Shown here: one piece after another, positions 38,349 to 47,651 of the stretch | How the letters are laid out: the number at the start of each line of letters is the position of its first letter | Position numbering within the stretch: the stretch's first letter is position 1 | From: Comamonas endophytica | Lineage (GTDB): Bacteria > Pseudomonadota > Gammaproteobacteria > Burkholderiales > Burkholderiaceae_C | Assembly: GCF_023634805.2 (NCBI RefSeq) | Contig: NZ_CP106881.1 | Location: forward strand, 1,240,001 to 1,304,000 | Length of the DNA: 64,000 bases | Direction of reading: 5' to 3' | Notes under the pieces: model-generated | What the model saw: only the letters and a program-made list of their open reading frames with translations | The model's database searches: none | Told to the model about the DNA's origin: nothing | Position numbers and translations under genes: made by a program

Positions 38349-40510
38349 TTGGCAGCAGCTCCAGGGCGGCGCGCGATCGGCTGGGCCCCAATGAGTTTTT
38401 CGGTCAGCACGGCAAAGTCCTTGTCGCCTTCCATGGTCTGGCGGTTGGTCGAAAGCGCCATGCGCGCATGGCTGCGGCCTTCGCTGGCCGGCGTCAGCCA
38501 GATCCACAGGCGCCGGTCGCGCACGTAGAGCATGGCAAAGATCCCGAGGATCAGGAACAGGCAGCCCAGATAGACTACGTTCTTGCCGGGGCCGCGCGTG
38601 ACCTGGAAAACACTTGCCTGCACATGGGTGAAGTCGTCGAGCATGAAGGCCATGGGCGCGGGATAGAACTGCGCATCGCTGAGCGAGAACACCGTCTGCG
38701 TCATGAACGCCAGCGTCTGGGCATCGTTGGCCATGGGCGGCAGGCCGGCCTGCTCGCGCAGCGCCTGCGCCATCTCGAACAGCGCGCCGTTGAGGATGCG
38801 CACCAGCACCTCGCTGGCGCGCGTGCGCTCGGCTTCGGGCACGTTGAGTTCCATGAAGCGCGCGATGGCCTGCAGGCCGCCGATCCTCTCACCCGCATCG
38901 TCCGTCGTGCCGGCATAGATCTGCAGCGCACGCAGCGCCGACTGCATCAGCGGCTCGCGCAGGTCGGGGCGCGCGGCATCGACCGCCTGCGCCACATAGC
39001 GGCGCGCACCCTGCTCGCGCAGCGCCGGATCGGCCAGCGCCGCGCGCAGGCGCACGAAGGTGTCCATCGTGCCTTCCATGTCGGCCGGCACGCGCAGGTA
39101 GCGAAAGGCATCGGCCTGGTTCTCGCGCACGCCCAGCAGGAACACCGGGTTGCCGTCGCCGGTGTCCACGGGCAGCATGTAGTTCTGGTATTCGCGCGCC
39201 TGGCCCGAGGCATCGCGCAGCTTGTAGCCGATGCTCGGGCCGATGTTGCGCAGCTCCTTCTCGGTCGTGGTCTTGTGGCCCGCGCCCAGGCGCGCGTCGA
39301 TAGCCGCCTTCAGGTCGACCTTGCGCACGTCGGTGGCCGAGCCGGCATCCGCCCCCCTGGAGGCGCCGAAGTTCTCGACGTTGATGGTGCGCAGCGCCGT
39401 GTATTCGAGCGTCAGCGTCTCCTGCGGGTCGCCCCGCCCGGCGCCGGCGCGCGTGAACTCGCTGGTGCCGCCGATCGTGCCCTCGACATTGAAGGGCGTG
39501 GCCGTGCCATCGAGCGGCACGGCGCGCATCTTCACCGAGGAACCACCGTCGTCGAAGCTCGACTGGTAGATCTCCACGCCCTTGTAGTGCGCCGGATGGT
39601 TGACCTCGATGCGCTCGGCGGTCTGCTCGCCGGTGTGCCTGTCGTGGATGATGACCTCGCTGGCAAACAGCTTGGGCATGCCGGTGGAGTAGTACTCGAC
39701 GATGAATTTCTTCAGCTCGATGGCAAAGGGCAGCTCCTGCAGCAGCACGCCATCCGATTGGTTCAGGATGGCGGTGCTCGACTGCGTGCCCTCGGCGACC
39801 ATGAGGTTGCCGCGGAAGGTCGGGTTGCGCTCGGACAGGCGGTGCTCGGCCGCGACGTCGGCCACGCGGCCGCCGCCGGTGTAGGGCGTCTTGTCGCCAA
39901 ACAGCATCTGCGCGCGCACGATCAGGTCGCCGTCGAACAGCCCGCCCAGGCAGATCAGCACGATGGCGCTGTGCGCCGCGATGTAACCCAGCTTGTGCGC
40001 CGCGCCGGCCTTCGCCGCCACCATCCAGCCGCTGCCGCGCTGCTGCAGCCGCACTTTCCAGCCTCCCGTCGCCAGCAGCCTGCCCAGGCGCTGGGCGGCG
40101 TCCTGCGGGTTGCCGCGCACTTCGGCCTCGGCACGGTGGCGGAAGGCCTCCAGGCTTTTCTCGCGGATGTGCTCCTTGTAGCTGCGCAGGTCGGCCAGGT
40201 ACTTGGGCGCATGGCGCGCCACGCACAGGCTGGTGCTGGCGACGAGAAAGGCCAGGATCAGCAGGAACCACCAGGCGCTGTAGACCGCGTTGAGCTTGAG
40301 CGCCAGGAACAGTTGGGCCCAGAACGGCCCGAACTGGTTCACGTAATTGACCGCGGGCTCGTGCTGCTTGAGCACCGTGCCGATCACCGAGGCAATGCAG
40401 ATGACGGTGAGCAGCGCGATGGCGAAGCGCATGGACGACAGCAGCTCGACGCCCGCGCGCCAGGTGCGGGATCGATGGGAGGAAGGCGCGCGGCGCGAGG
40501 TATCTGGCAT
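38345..40510 (-). CDS. resB: Cytochrome c biogenesis protein ResB/Ccs1
   Basis: Partner of CcsB in haem export and attachment. 721 residues: an Arg-rich cytoplasmic start, three N-terminal membrane helices (SMRFAIALLTVICIASVIGTVL; YSAWWFLLILAFLVASTSLCVAR; AHKLGYIAAHSAIVLICLGGL), a large periplasmic domain of ~400 residues, and a last helix NVVYLGCLFLILGIFAMLYV near the C-terminus. The conserved LKQHEPAVNYVNQFGPFWA is ResB-like. It lies downstream of the cytochrome c4 gene, one likely client. Confidence 0.93.
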   Translation of the reverse strand: MPDTSRRAPSSHRSRTWRAGVELLSSMRFAIALLTVICIASVIGTVLKQHEPAVNYVNQFGPFWAQLFLALKLNAVYSAWWFLLILAFLVASTSLCVARHAPKYLADLRSYKEHIREKSLEAFRHRAEAEVRGNPQDAAQRLGRLLATGGWKVRLQQRGSGWMVAAKAGAAHKLGYIAAHSAIVLICLGGLFDGDLIVRAQMLFGDKTPYTGGGRVADVAAEHRLSERNPTFRGNLMVAEGTQSSTAILNQSDGVLLQELPFAIELKKFIVEYYSTGMPKLFASEVIIHDRHTGEQTAERIEVNHPAHYKGVEIYQSSFDDGGSSVKMRAVPLDGTATPFNVEGTIGGTSEFTRAGAGRGDPQETLTLEYTALRTINVENFGASRGADAGSATDVRKVDLKAAIDARLGAGHKTTTEKELRNIGPSIGYKLRDASGQAREYQNYMLPVDTGDGNPVFLLGVRENQADAFRYLRVPADMEGTMDTFVRLRAALADPALREQGARRYVAQAVDAARPDLREPLMQSALRALQIYAGTTDDAGERIGGLQAIARFMELNVPEAERTRASEVLVRILNGALFEMAQALREQAGLPPMANDAQTLAFMTQTVFSLSDAQFYPAPMAFMLDDFTHVQASVFQVTRGPGKNVVYLGCLFLILGIFAMLYVRDRRLWIWLTPASEGRSHARMALSTNRQTMEGDKDFAVLTEKLIGAQPIARRPGAAAK

Positions 40511-40623
40511 GGAAAATGGCGCGGAAGCAAAAAGGCGGGGCCATCACAGGATGGACCCGCCCGGATTGGGGTTGGTTGCCGGCGTTTGGTTCCCTGCGCC
40601 GCAGGCAACAACGAATCAGTGGA

Positions 40624-41265
40624 TCAACGCAGGCCGGCGATGTAGTCAGCCACCGCCCTGATCTCGCGGTCGTTGAGCTTGGCCGCCACCTGGGTCATCG
40701 GCAGGCTGTTGCCACGCTTGCCGTCGCGGAACTCCATCAGCTGCTTGCTAGTGTAGTCGGCATGCTGGCCGGCCAGGCGCGGATACTGCACCGGCAGGCC
40801 GGCGCCGTTGGGGCTGTGGCAGCTGGCGCAGGCCGCGATGTTGCGGTCTTGCAGGCCGCCGCGGAAGATGCGCTCGCCCAGCACCACCAGTTCCTTGTCC
40901 TTGGCAAAGCCGCCCTTGGCCTTCTGCGTGGCGAGCCAGCCGGAGATGTTCCTCATATCCTGATCGGAGAGCATGGAGGCGAAGCCCTGCATCACCGGGT
41001 CCTTGCGCACGCCGCTCTTGAATTCCTTGAGCTGCTTGACCAGATACTCGGGATGCTGCTGCGCCAGGGAGGGATTAGCCACAATGGTTGAATTGCCATC
41101 TGCTCCGTGGCATGCTGCGCACACTGCGGAAAACCCTGCCCCACCTTTTGCCAAATCAAGCTTGGCATTCGCCTGCGGCGCCGCGGTTGTCTCGCCTGCC
41201 GCAAAGGCCGGGAGGGCGGGTGCTGCCAGGAAGGCAGCCATCAGCATAGAGGCAAGCAACTTCAT
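40624..41265 (-). CDS. Dihaem cytochrome c4
   Basis: Periplasmic electron carrier to terminal oxidases. 213 residues with signal MKLLASMLMAAFLAAPALPAFA, two CXXCH haem sites (CAACH at ~49-53 and CASCH at ~146-150) and the pairs of downstream Met ligands in GFASMLSDQDM and RGNSLPMTQVAAKL, so two class I domains in tandem. It is first in a set with resB-ccsB and divergent from engB. Confidence 0.94.
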   Translation of the reverse strand: MKLLASMLMAAFLAAPALPAFAAGETTAAPQANAKLDLAKGGAGFSAVCAACHGADGNSTIVANPSLAQQHPEYLVKQLKEFKSGVRKDPVMQGFASMLSDQDMRNISGWLATQKAKGGFAKDKELVVLGERIFRGGLQDRNIAACASCHSPNGAGLPVQYPRLAGQHADYTSKQLMEFRDGKRGNSLPMTQVAAKLNDREIRAVADYIAGLR

Positions 41266-41337
41266 ATCGAGGGCCTGTTGTTAGGTGCACTGAACCGCAC
41301 AATTCTACAATGAGGCTCCCAAGCATTGATACCCCCC

Positions 41338-42075
41338 ATGACGAACTCCTCCCCCGCACCGGTTGCGGGCACGCCCTCTCCCGCCACCGATGGCAAGCTC
41401 GCCATGGGCTGGATGCACACCGCGCGTTTTCTCACGACGGCGGCGCAGCTGCACCATCTGCCCGCCATTGAAGTTCCCGAAATCGCTTTCGTCGGACGCT
41501 CGAACGCCGGCAAGTCCACCTGCATCAACACGCTGACGCAGCAGAAGCAGCTGGCTTTCGCCTCCAAGAAGCCCGGCCGCACCCAGCACATCAACCTGTT
41601 CTCGCTGGGCCGCCAGGGCATCACCGACGCGGTGCTGGCCGACCTGCCGGGCTATGGCTATGCCGCGGTGTCGCGCTCGGACAAGCTGCGCTGGCAGCAG
41701 GTCATGGTCAACTACCTGATCAGCCGCAGCAGCCTCTCCGGCATCGTGCTGCTGTGCGATCCGCGCCTGGGCCTGACCGAGCTCGATGAAGCGCTGCTCG
41801 AAGCCGTGCGCCCGCGCGTCGAGGAGGGCCTGAAGTTCCTGATCCTGCTCACGAAGGCCGACAAGCTCACGCGCGCCGAGCAGGCCAAGGCGCTGTCCAT
41901 CGCGCGCCTGCAGGCCGGCGGCGGCGAGGCAATGCTGTTTTCCGCGCTCAAGAAACAGGGCGTGGACGATGTGGCTCGGCTACTATGGAGGTGGTCGCAT
42001 CCCGCAGAGACTGCGGCGGCCACGCCCGCAGCGCTGCCCGCAGCCGACAGCGCTGGCGAAACCCAGGCCCACTAG
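41338..42075 (+). CDS. engB: Ribosome biogenesis GTPase EngB (YihA/YsxC)
   Basis: Essential GTPase for 50S subunit maturation. 245 residues from MTNSSPAPVAGTPSP. G1 is GRSNAGKST, the switch I region KPGRTQHINLFSLG, G3 DLPGYGYAAVSRSDK, G4 LTKADKL and G5 ALKKQGVDD. The C-terminal ~25 residues are Ala/Pro-rich and extra to the family. The divergence from cytochrome c4 is common in Burkholderiales. Confidence 0.95.
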   Translation: MTNSSPAPVAGTPSPATDGKLAMGWMHTARFLTTAAQLHHLPAIEVPEIAFVGRSNAGKSTCINTLTQQKQLAFASKKPGRTQHINLFSLGRQGITDAVLADLPGYGYAAVSRSDKLRWQQVMVNYLISRSSLSGIVLLCDPRLGLTELDEALLEAVRPRVEEGLKFLILLTKADKLTRAEQAKALSIARLQAGGGEAMLFSALKKQGVDDVARLLWRWSHPAETAAATPAALPAADSAGETQAH

Positions 42076-42127
42076 CTTCCAGCACCGGTCCGCCAGGCGC
42101 TGACAGCTACCGAGAGGACGTAGCTTG

Positions 42128-43060
42128 ATGATCCAGACCTGCGACCATGTCCTGCCCCACGGCATCACCCTGCGCTGCCGCACCGCGGGCATGCCCGGCC
42201 GGCCCGTGCTGATGTTGCTCCATGGATTTCCCGAAGGCGCGTTCATCTGGGACGCGCTGCTGGCGCATTTTTCCGCGCCCGAGAACGGTGGCTTCCGCTG
42301 CGTGGCGCCCGATCTGCGCGGTTATGGCGGCTCGAGCAGCCCGCTCGGGGTCGAGGCCTACCAGCCACGGCATCTGGTGCAGGACATCCGCGCGCTGATC
42401 GCGGCCGAGAGCCCGCGGGTGCCGCTGGCGGCGCTGGTGGCGCATGACTGGGGCGGCGCGGTGGCCTGGAGCGTGGCGGCCCAGCACCCGGACTGCATGG
42501 ACCGGCTCATGATCCTCAACGCCCCCCACGCGGGGGCGTTTTTGCGCGAGCTGCGCGAACAGGCGGAGCAGCGCCAGGCCAGCGAATACATGCGTTTCCT
42601 GCGCCGCGCGGATGCGCCGCAGCTGCTGGCCGAGAACGACTGGCAACGCACTTTCCGTTTCTTCGCGCAGCCCGATGGCAGGTTGCCGGCCTGGCTCACT
42701 CCTGCGCTGCAGGATGAATACCGGGCCCATTGGTCCCGGGGACTGCAGGGGCCCTGCCACTACTACGGCGCCAGCCCCTTGTATCCGCCCGCACCGGGCG
42801 CGCCCGACCACCTGGCGCAGGTGCGGCTGCCCGAGGCCGCGCTGCATGTGGCGGTGCCGACGCTGGTGCTCTGGGGCATGAACGACCCGGCACTGCGCCC
42901 GGGCCTGCTCGAGGGCCTCGAGGACTGGGTGCCGCGGCTGCAGATCCAGCATCTGCGCAATACCTCGCACTGGGTGGTGCACGAGCGGCCGGCGCGGGTG
43001 ATCGACGAGCTGGAGCGGTTTGTGCAGCGGCAGGTCAGTGATGAGGGGGTGGCGGTTTGA
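42128..43060 (+). CDS. Alpha/beta hydrolase, epoxide hydrolase-like
   Basis: 310 residues. Oxyanion motif LLHGFPEGAFIWDA, the nucleophile elbow VAHDWGGAVAW with Asp as nucleophile as in soluble epoxide hydrolases and haloalkane dehalogenases, an acid around LVLWGMNDPAL and the catalytic His in NTSHWVVHERP. CVAPDLRGYGGSS is also epoxide-hydrolase-like. The cap region (WQRTFRFFAQPD) offers no clear ring Tyr assignment from reading alone. A TTG at 42125 directly before the ATG is an alternative start. Substrate unknown; the gene stands alone, 52 bp after engB. Confidence 0.82.
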   Translation: MIQTCDHVLPHGITLRCRTAGMPGRPVLMLLHGFPEGAFIWDALLAHFSAPENGGFRCVAPDLRGYGGSSSPLGVEAYQPRHLVQDIRALIAAESPRVPLAALVAHDWGGAVAWSVAAQHPDCMDRLMILNAPHAGAFLRELREQAEQRQASEYMRFLRRADAPQLLAENDWQRTFRFFAQPDGRLPAWLTPALQDEYRAHWSRGLQGPCHYYGASPLYPPAPGAPDHLAQVRLPEAALHVAVPTLVLWGMNDPALRPGLLEGLEDWVPRLQIQHLRNTSHWVVHERPARVIDELERFVQRQVSDEGVAV

Positions 43061-43131
43061 TAAGCGAGGTTGGGCTGGTCGTGATGCGCTTTGGATAGCG
43101 TTCATGCTGGATCTTGAGCGCGGGCCCGTTA

Positions 43132-43274
43132 CCCTTCGACAGGCTCAGGGCGAACGGCTCACATGTTCACGCTGAATCCTCAGCGGGGGGCCCGCTACCC
43201 TTCGACGGAGCTGCCCAGGCAAGCTCCGAGCGCGCGGACCAAAAAACTGTTCGTCCTGAGCCTGTCGAAGGATG
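43132..43274. repeat. REP-like cluster between convergent genes
   Basis: Three elements: CTTCGACAGGCTCAGGGCGA (43134-43153), a variant CTTCGACGGAGCTGCCCAGG (43200-43219) continuing CAAGCTCCGAG, and inverted GTTCGTCCTGAGCCTGTCGA (43249-43268). They fill the 240 bp between the hydrolase gene and the acyltransferase gene, where transcripts converge. Confidence 0.92.
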
Positions 43275-43301
43275 AACGGCCGCCCTCTCAAATGCCCCGC
43301 C

Positions 43302-44171
43302 TCACCGATAAACCGACTCTTCCCCCTCCGGCCTGGTCTTGAACCTCTTGTGCACCCAGTAATACTGCTCCGGCATCGTATTGATCCAGTATTCCAGCTC
43401 GCGGTTCATGCGCGCCGTGTCGGCCACCGCGTCGGCCGTGGGGAAGTCCTTCCAGGCCGGGGTGATCTGCGCGACGTAACCCTCGGGCGTGAGCCGCGTG
43501 TACATGCCGATGACCTTGGCCCGGCCCAGGCGCGCGAAGCGCGACAGCGAGGGGATGGTGGCCGCCGGCACGCCGAAGAACGGCACGAACACCGAGTCGT
43601 TGCGGCCGAAGTCCATGTCGGGCAGCAGGTACAGCAGCCCGCCCTGGCGCAGGCTGGAGATGATCGGCTTGACGCCGTCGGCGCGGTTGAGCATGCGCAC
43701 GTCGCCGAAGCGCTGGCGCCCGCCCATGAACCAGTCGTCGATGTCCGGGTTGGGGTGGGTCGAGAAGATCGAGGTGAAGGCGCGGGTGGTGTTGAGCGGC
43801 AGCGTCAGCCCGCCCGCGTCCATGCTGTAGAAGTGCGGCGCGAAAACGATGGTCGGCGTGTCGCCTTCGAGCTCATGCAGTGCGCCTTCGAGCTTCACGC
43901 GCGCGCGCACCACGGATTCGGGCGCCGACCAGAGCCAGCCCCGGTCCAGCCAGGTCTGGCAGAACACGACGAAGTTGCGCCGCGCCAGCGCCTTGCGCTG
44001 TGCAGCGGTCAGCTGCGGAAAGCACAGCTCGAGGTTGCGCAGCGCGATCCGGCGCCGCGGCACCGCCGCCACGAACAGCAGTTGCCCGAGCAGCCAGCCC
44101 AGCGCGCGCAGCCAGCGCAGCGGCAGGCGCCCGAGCAGGCCCATCAGCCAGACACCGAAGCGCGCGCTCAT
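43302..44171 (-). CDS. Lipid A acyltransferase-like protein (LpxL/HtrB family), second copy
   Basis: Inner-membrane late acyltransferase family (LPLAT). 289 residues: N-terminal hydrophobic segment (LRWLRALGWLLGQLLFVAAV), RRRIALRNLELCFPQL, the catalytic HX4D as FAPHFYSMDAGG, GLLYLLPDMDFGRNDSVFVPFFG and C-terminal WINTMPEQYYWVHKRFKTRP. It overlaps the upstream paralogue by four bases. It adds a secondary acyl chain to lipid A by family knowledge; whether it is the lauroyl or myristoyl enzyme cannot be told. Confidence 0.9.
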   Translation of the reverse strand: MSARFGVWLMGLLGRLPLRWLRALGWLLGQLLFVAAVPRRRIALRNLELCFPQLTAAQRKALARRNFVVFCQTWLDRGWLWSAPESVVRARVKLEGALHELEGDTPTIVFAPHFYSMDAGGLTLPLNTTRAFTSIFSTHPNPDIDDWFMGGRQRFGDVRMLNRADGVKPIISSLRQGGLLYLLPDMDFGRNDSVFVPFFGVPAATIPSLSRFARLGRAKVIGMYTRLTPEGYVAQITPAWKDFPTADAVADTARMNRELEYWINTMPEQYYWVHKRFKTRPEGEESVYR

Positions 44172-45022
44172 GGCGCCACCTGCGCGGCGGGTTGCTCGGC
44201 GCGCGGCTGCTTGTAGCGCGCATAGCCCCAGAGGTACTGCGAAGGGCTCTGGCGTATCACCTGCTCCATGGCCTGGTTGAGCTGCAGCACAGCGGTCTCC
44301 AACGAATCTGACAAAGGCAAGGGCAACTCCTCGAAATGCATCACATAGCCGCGCCCCCAGGAGCGGCGCTCGCAGCGGGCGACGATGACGATCGCGCCGG
44401 TCTGCTGCACCAGCCGCGCTGCCAGCGTCATGGTGTAGGCATCGCGGCCGAAGAAGGGCGACCACAGGCCCTGCCCTTCCGGCGGAACCTGGTCGGGCAG
44501 CAGGCCCACGGCCTCGCCGCGGCGCAGCGCCTTGATCATCTGGCGCACGCCCGACAGCGTGGTCGGAACGGCCTGGACGCCGGGGCGGTTGCGCACGGTC
44601 TCCATCACCCGGGCCAGCCACGCCTGGCGCGCGGGCCGGTACAGGATGGTGATCGGGCCGTACTTCGGTCCCCAGCGCTGCGCGGCCGCCTGCACCGAGA
44701 GCTCGAAGCAGCCCAGATGCGGCGTGAGGAACACGATGCCGCGTCCCTGGGCCCAGGCGCGCTCGACGCGCTCGGGCTCGATCATCTCGCAGTGCGGCAG
44801 CTCGGGACGCAGCCACAGGCGCGGCAGCTCGGCCACCAGGCGCCCGGCATGGCCCACGGCGGCGGCGATCTCGCCAAACCGGTAGCCGGCCTGGCGCGCA
44901 TTGTCCAGGAAACGCTGGCGGTAGGTGCCCGACAGGGCAAAGACCAGCCACCCCATGGCGGCACCCAGACCATGCAAAAGCCCCAAAGGCAGCAGCGAGA
45001 ACAAACGAAACAGGCTTGGCAT
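44168..45022 (-). CDS. Lipid A acyltransferase-like protein (LpxL/HtrB family), first copy
   Basis: 284 residues, paralogous to the next gene. One N-terminal hydrophobic region (FSLLPLGLLHGLGAAMGWLVFAL), TYRQRFLDNARQAGY, the catalytic HX4E in LTPHLGCFELSVQAAAQ, LLPDQVPPEGQGLWSPFFG and a final RQSPSQYLWGYARYKQPR. The two genes are translationally coupled, so two secondary acylations are probably carried out in series. The region before the ATG has no SD (TATTTTA). Divergent from metK. Confidence 0.9.
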   Translation of the reverse strand: MPSLFRLFSLLPLGLLHGLGAAMGWLVFALSGTYRQRFLDNARQAGYRFGEIAAAVGHAGRLVAELPRLWLRPELPHCEMIEPERVERAWAQGRGIVFLTPHLGCFELSVQAAAQRWGPKYGPITILYRPARQAWLARVMETVRNRPGVQAVPTTLSGVRQMIKALRRGEAVGLLPDQVPPEGQGLWSPFFGRDAYTMTLAARLVQQTGAIVIVARCERRSWGRGYVMHFEELPLPLSDSLETAVLQLNQAMEQVIRQSPSQYLWGYARYKQPRAEQPAAQVAP

Positions 45023-45104
45023 TAAAATAGACGGGTCGCTGAGTTAAATGAGCAACTTGCAGGGCGACGTAAAACAATTCTGCTAAAGCGTTCGCCGGGC
45101 TCCG

Positions 45105-45132
45105 TCAGCTTGGGCAACGCCTCACAAGCTGA
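45105..45132 (+). promoter_or_regulatory. Stem-loop in metK leader, just before the SD
   Basis: TCAGCTTG pairs perfectly with CAAGCTGA around a 12-nt loop that itself contains GGC-AAC-GCC. The SD AGGAG (45137-45141) and the metK ATG (45150) follow at once. The position suits translational control, but I do not recognise a known SAM or SAH riboswitch in it. Confidence 0.5.
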
Positions 45133-45149
45133 ACACAGGAGTTTATTCA

Positions 45150-46334
45150 ATGGCGAACGATTTTCTTTTCACTTCGGAATCTGTTTCTGAAGGGCACCCC
45201 GACAAGGTGGCCGACCAGATCTCCGATGCGATCCTGGATGCCATTTTCACCCAAGACCCCCATTCGCGTGTGGCGGCAGAGACGCTGACCAACACCGGCT
45301 TGGTGGTTCTCGCCGGCGAGATCACGACCGGCGCCAATGTCGACTACATCCAGGTGGCGCGCGACACCATCAAGCGCATCGGCTACGACAACACCGATTA
45401 CGGCATCGACTACAAGGGCTGCGCGGTGCTCGTGGCCTATGACAAGCAGAGCCAGGACATCGCCCAGGGCGTGGACCACGCCAGCGACGACGAGCTCGAC
45501 ACCGGCGCTGGCGACCAGGGCCTGATGTTCGGCTACGCCTGCGACGAGACGCCCGAGCTGATGCCCGCGCCGATCTACTACGCGCACCGCCTGGTCGAGC
45601 GCCAGGCGCAGCTGCGCAAGGACGGCCGCCTGCCCTTCCTGCGCCCCGACGCCAAGAGCCAGGTGACGATGCGCTATGTGGACGGCAAGCCGCACAGCAT
45701 CGACACCGTGGTGCTGTCCACCCAGCACAGCCCCGACCAGTCGGAGTCCGCCACCCGCATGAAGGCCAGCTTCACCGAGGCCATCATCGAGGAGATCATC
45801 AAGCCGGTGCTGCCCAACGCCTGGCTGAACGACACGCGCTTCCTGATCAACCCCACGGGCCGCTTTGTGGTGGGCGGCCCGCAGGGCGACTGCGGCCTGA
45901 CCGGCCGCAAGATCATCGTCGACACCTACGGCGGCGCCTGCCCCCATGGCGGCGGCGCCTTCTCCGGCAAGGACCCGACCAAGGTCGACCGCTCGGCCGC
46001 GTATGCCGCGCGCTACGTCGCCAAGAACATCGTTGCCGCGGGCCTGGCACGCCAGTGCCAGATCCAGGTGGCCTATGCCATCGGCGTGGCGCGCCCGATG
46101 AACATCACCGTGTATACCGAAGGCACGGGCGTCATTCCCGACGAGCAGATCGCCAAGCTCGTGGCCGAGCATTTCGACCTGCGCCCCAAGGGCATCATCC
46201 AGATGCTCGACCTGCTGCGCCCGATCTACGGCAAGACCGCGGCCTACGGCCACTTCGGCCGCGAGGAGCCCGAGTTCACCTGGGAAAAGACCGACAAGGC
46301 AGCGCTGCTGCGCGACGCCGCCGGACTGCGCTGA
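45150..46334 (+). CDS. metK: S-adenosylmethionine synthetase
   Basis: Makes SAM from methionine and ATP. 394 residues from [30 protein letters not shown], with [21 protein letters not shown], the Mg/K sites [21 protein letters not shown] and C-terminal [18 protein letters not shown]. The SD AGGAG is well placed. It stands alone, with a hairpin leader and its own terminator. Confidence 0.98.
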   Translation: MANDFLFTSESVSEGHPDKVADQISDAILDAIFTQDPHSRVAAETLTNTGLVVLAGEITTGANVDYIQVARDTIKRIGYDNTDYGIDYKGCAVLVAYDKQSQDIAQGVDHASDDELDTGAGDQGLMFGYACDETPELMPAPIYYAHRLVERQAQLRKDGRLPFLRPDAKSQVTMRYVDGKPHSIDTVVLSTQHSPDQSESATRMKASFTEAIIEEIIKPVLPNAWLNDTRFLINPTGRFVVGGPQGDCGLTGRKIIVDTYGGACPHGGGAFSGKDPTKVDRSAAYAARYVAKNIVAAGLARQCQIQVAYAIGVARPMNITVYTEGTGVIPDEQIAKLVAEHFDLRPKGIIQMLDLLRPIYGKTAAYGHFGREEPEFTWEKTDKAALLRDAAGLR

Positions 46335-46368
46335 ACGCAGGGCGTGCAAGCGCCGCCGCTTCGACAAG

Positions 46369-46391
46369 GCCTGCCATGCGCAGGCTTTTTT
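46369..46391 (+). terminator. metK terminator
   Basis: GCCTGC (46369-46374) and GCAGGC (46380-46385) with a 5-nt loop, then six T. It lies 35 bp after the metK stop. Confidence 0.9.
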
Positions 46392-46520
46392 CATGGGCGC
46401 GCAGGAAGGCTTGTCCTACGCCAGCAGCGCTGCCCGGCCCACATTCGTCCCCTGGCGCGAGCGATAACGTAGCACCTGCAACGCCGGCACTTTGACCGGC
46501 GGAAAACCTAGGAAAACACC

Positions 46521-46706
46521 ATGCTCAAATACGCCATCATCTTTGCCGTCATCTCGCTGCTGGCCGGCGCCCTGGGCTTCACCGGCGTCGCCGCCGGTGC
46601 GGCCGGTATCGCCAAGGTACTGTTCATCGTGTTCCTGATCCTGGCCGTCATCTTCGTCGTGATGGCCGTCCTGGGCATCGGCGCCGCGCGCAAGGCCCTG
46701 AAGTAG
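46521..46706 (+). CDS. DUF1328 small membrane protein
   Basis: 61 residues with two membrane helices: [21 protein letters not shown] and [25 protein letters not shown], ending in a short basic tail. This is the DUF1328 (UPF0391, YtjA-like) family, often induced by stress, of unknown function. AGGAAA lies 7 nt before the ATG. It sits alone between metK and the NAD genes. Confidence 0.9.
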   Translation: MLKYAIIFAVISLLAGALGFTGVAAGAAGIAKVLFIVFLILAVIFVVMAVLGIGAARKALK

Positions 46707-46714
46707 TCATCCAC

Positions 46715-46742
46715 CCTCCCGGCGCGTGACTGCGCCGGGAGG
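46715..46742 (+). terminator. Strong GC hairpin after DUF1328 gene, no T tract
   Basis: CCTCCCGGCGC pairs perfectly with GCGCCGGGAGG (11 bp, 6-nt loop) starting 9 bp after the stop. No T run follows, so it may be a transcript-end stabiliser or an atypical terminator upstream of the NAD operon. Confidence 0.55.
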
Positions 46743-46810
46743 CCTGGAATCGCGACGCGGCGGCCGAGGGCAGGTCTACACTGGCCTTTTGCTGCTTGCG
46801 TCCGTTGCCC

Positions 46811-47644
46811 ATGCCTTCATCCATCCAGCTTCTGGTCATCGACCCGCAGAACGATTTCTGCGATCTCCCTCCCGAGTACTGCCCTCCCGGAACGCACCCC
46901 AGCCTCGCGGTCACGGGAGCGCATGCGCAGATGCAGCGGCTGGCGCGCTGGCTGCGCCAGCAAGGTGCGCATATCGATGCCATCACCGTCACGCTGGACT
47001 CGCATCAGCGCTTCGACATCGGCCACCCGGGTTTCTGGATCGATGCCGATGGCGGCGAAGTGCTGCCCTTCACGAACATCACCGCCGCCCAGGTGCGCGC
47101 CGCGCGGTATCTGCCGCGCGAAGCCGGCTCCCTGCCCCGGGTCCTTGGCTATCTCGATGCGCTGGAACGCCTGGGCCGCTACACGCACATGGTCTGGCCC
47201 GTGCATTGCGAGCTCGGCAGCTGGGGCCATGGCATCCATGCCGACCTGCTTGCCGCCTGCGGCGCCTGGCAGCTCGAACGCCAGCGCGCCGTGCGCCATG
47301 TGCTCAAAGGGATGAACCCTTTCACCGAACATTACAGCGCGCTGAAGGCCGAGGTCGAAGACGCTGCCGATCCCTCCACTGCGCTCGATACCGCCCTGCT
47401 GGAGCAGCTGGCGCAGGCCGAACTGCTGGTCGTTGCCGGCGAGGCCAGCAGCCACTGTGTGCGCGCCAGCGTCGAGCACCTGGTGGAGCACCTGCCGGCC
47501 GGCCATGCCCGGCGCCTGGTGCTGCTGACCGACTGCATGGGGCCCGTTGCCGGTTTCGAATCCGCCGAACAGGCCTTCTTCGGCGACATGCTGGCCCGCG
47601 GCGTGCAATTCGCCACCAGCGGCGCCCTGAAGCTTGCCGACTGA
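46811..47644 (+). CDS. pncA: Isochorismatase-fold cysteine hydrolase, probable nicotinamidase
   Basis: 277 residues from [18 protein letters not shown]. The catalytic triad can be read as Asp in VIDPQNDF, Lys in [17 protein letters not shown] and Cys in [29 protein letters not shown] matches the nicotinamidase HC segment. It is longer than typical PncA (~210), with extra sequence around residues 85-130. Deamidation of nicotinamide to nicotinate is inferred from family plus position: the next gene is nicotinate phosphoribosyltransferase, 7 nt away, then nadE and nadM-Nudix. Another amidase activity is possible. Confidence 0.78.
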   Translation: MPSSIQLLVIDPQNDFCDLPPEYCPPGTHPSLAVTGAHAQMQRLARWLRQQGAHIDAITVTLDSHQRFDIGHPGFWIDADGGEVLPFTNITAAQVRAARYLPREAGSLPRVLGYLDALERLGRYTHMVWPVHCELGSWGHGIHADLLAACGAWQLERQRAVRHVLKGMNPFTEHYSALKAEVEDAADPSTALDTALLEQLAQAELLVVAGEASSHCVRASVEHLVEHLPAGHARRLVLLTDCMGPVAGFESAEQAFFGDMLARGVQFATSGALKLAD

Positions 47645-47651
47645 ACCGCCC

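Noticed and set aside
45023..45149. SAM or SAH riboswitch upstream of metK
   Set aside because: I could not fit the sequence to the known SAM-I, SAM-II, SMK or SAH consensus; reported only as a hairpin.
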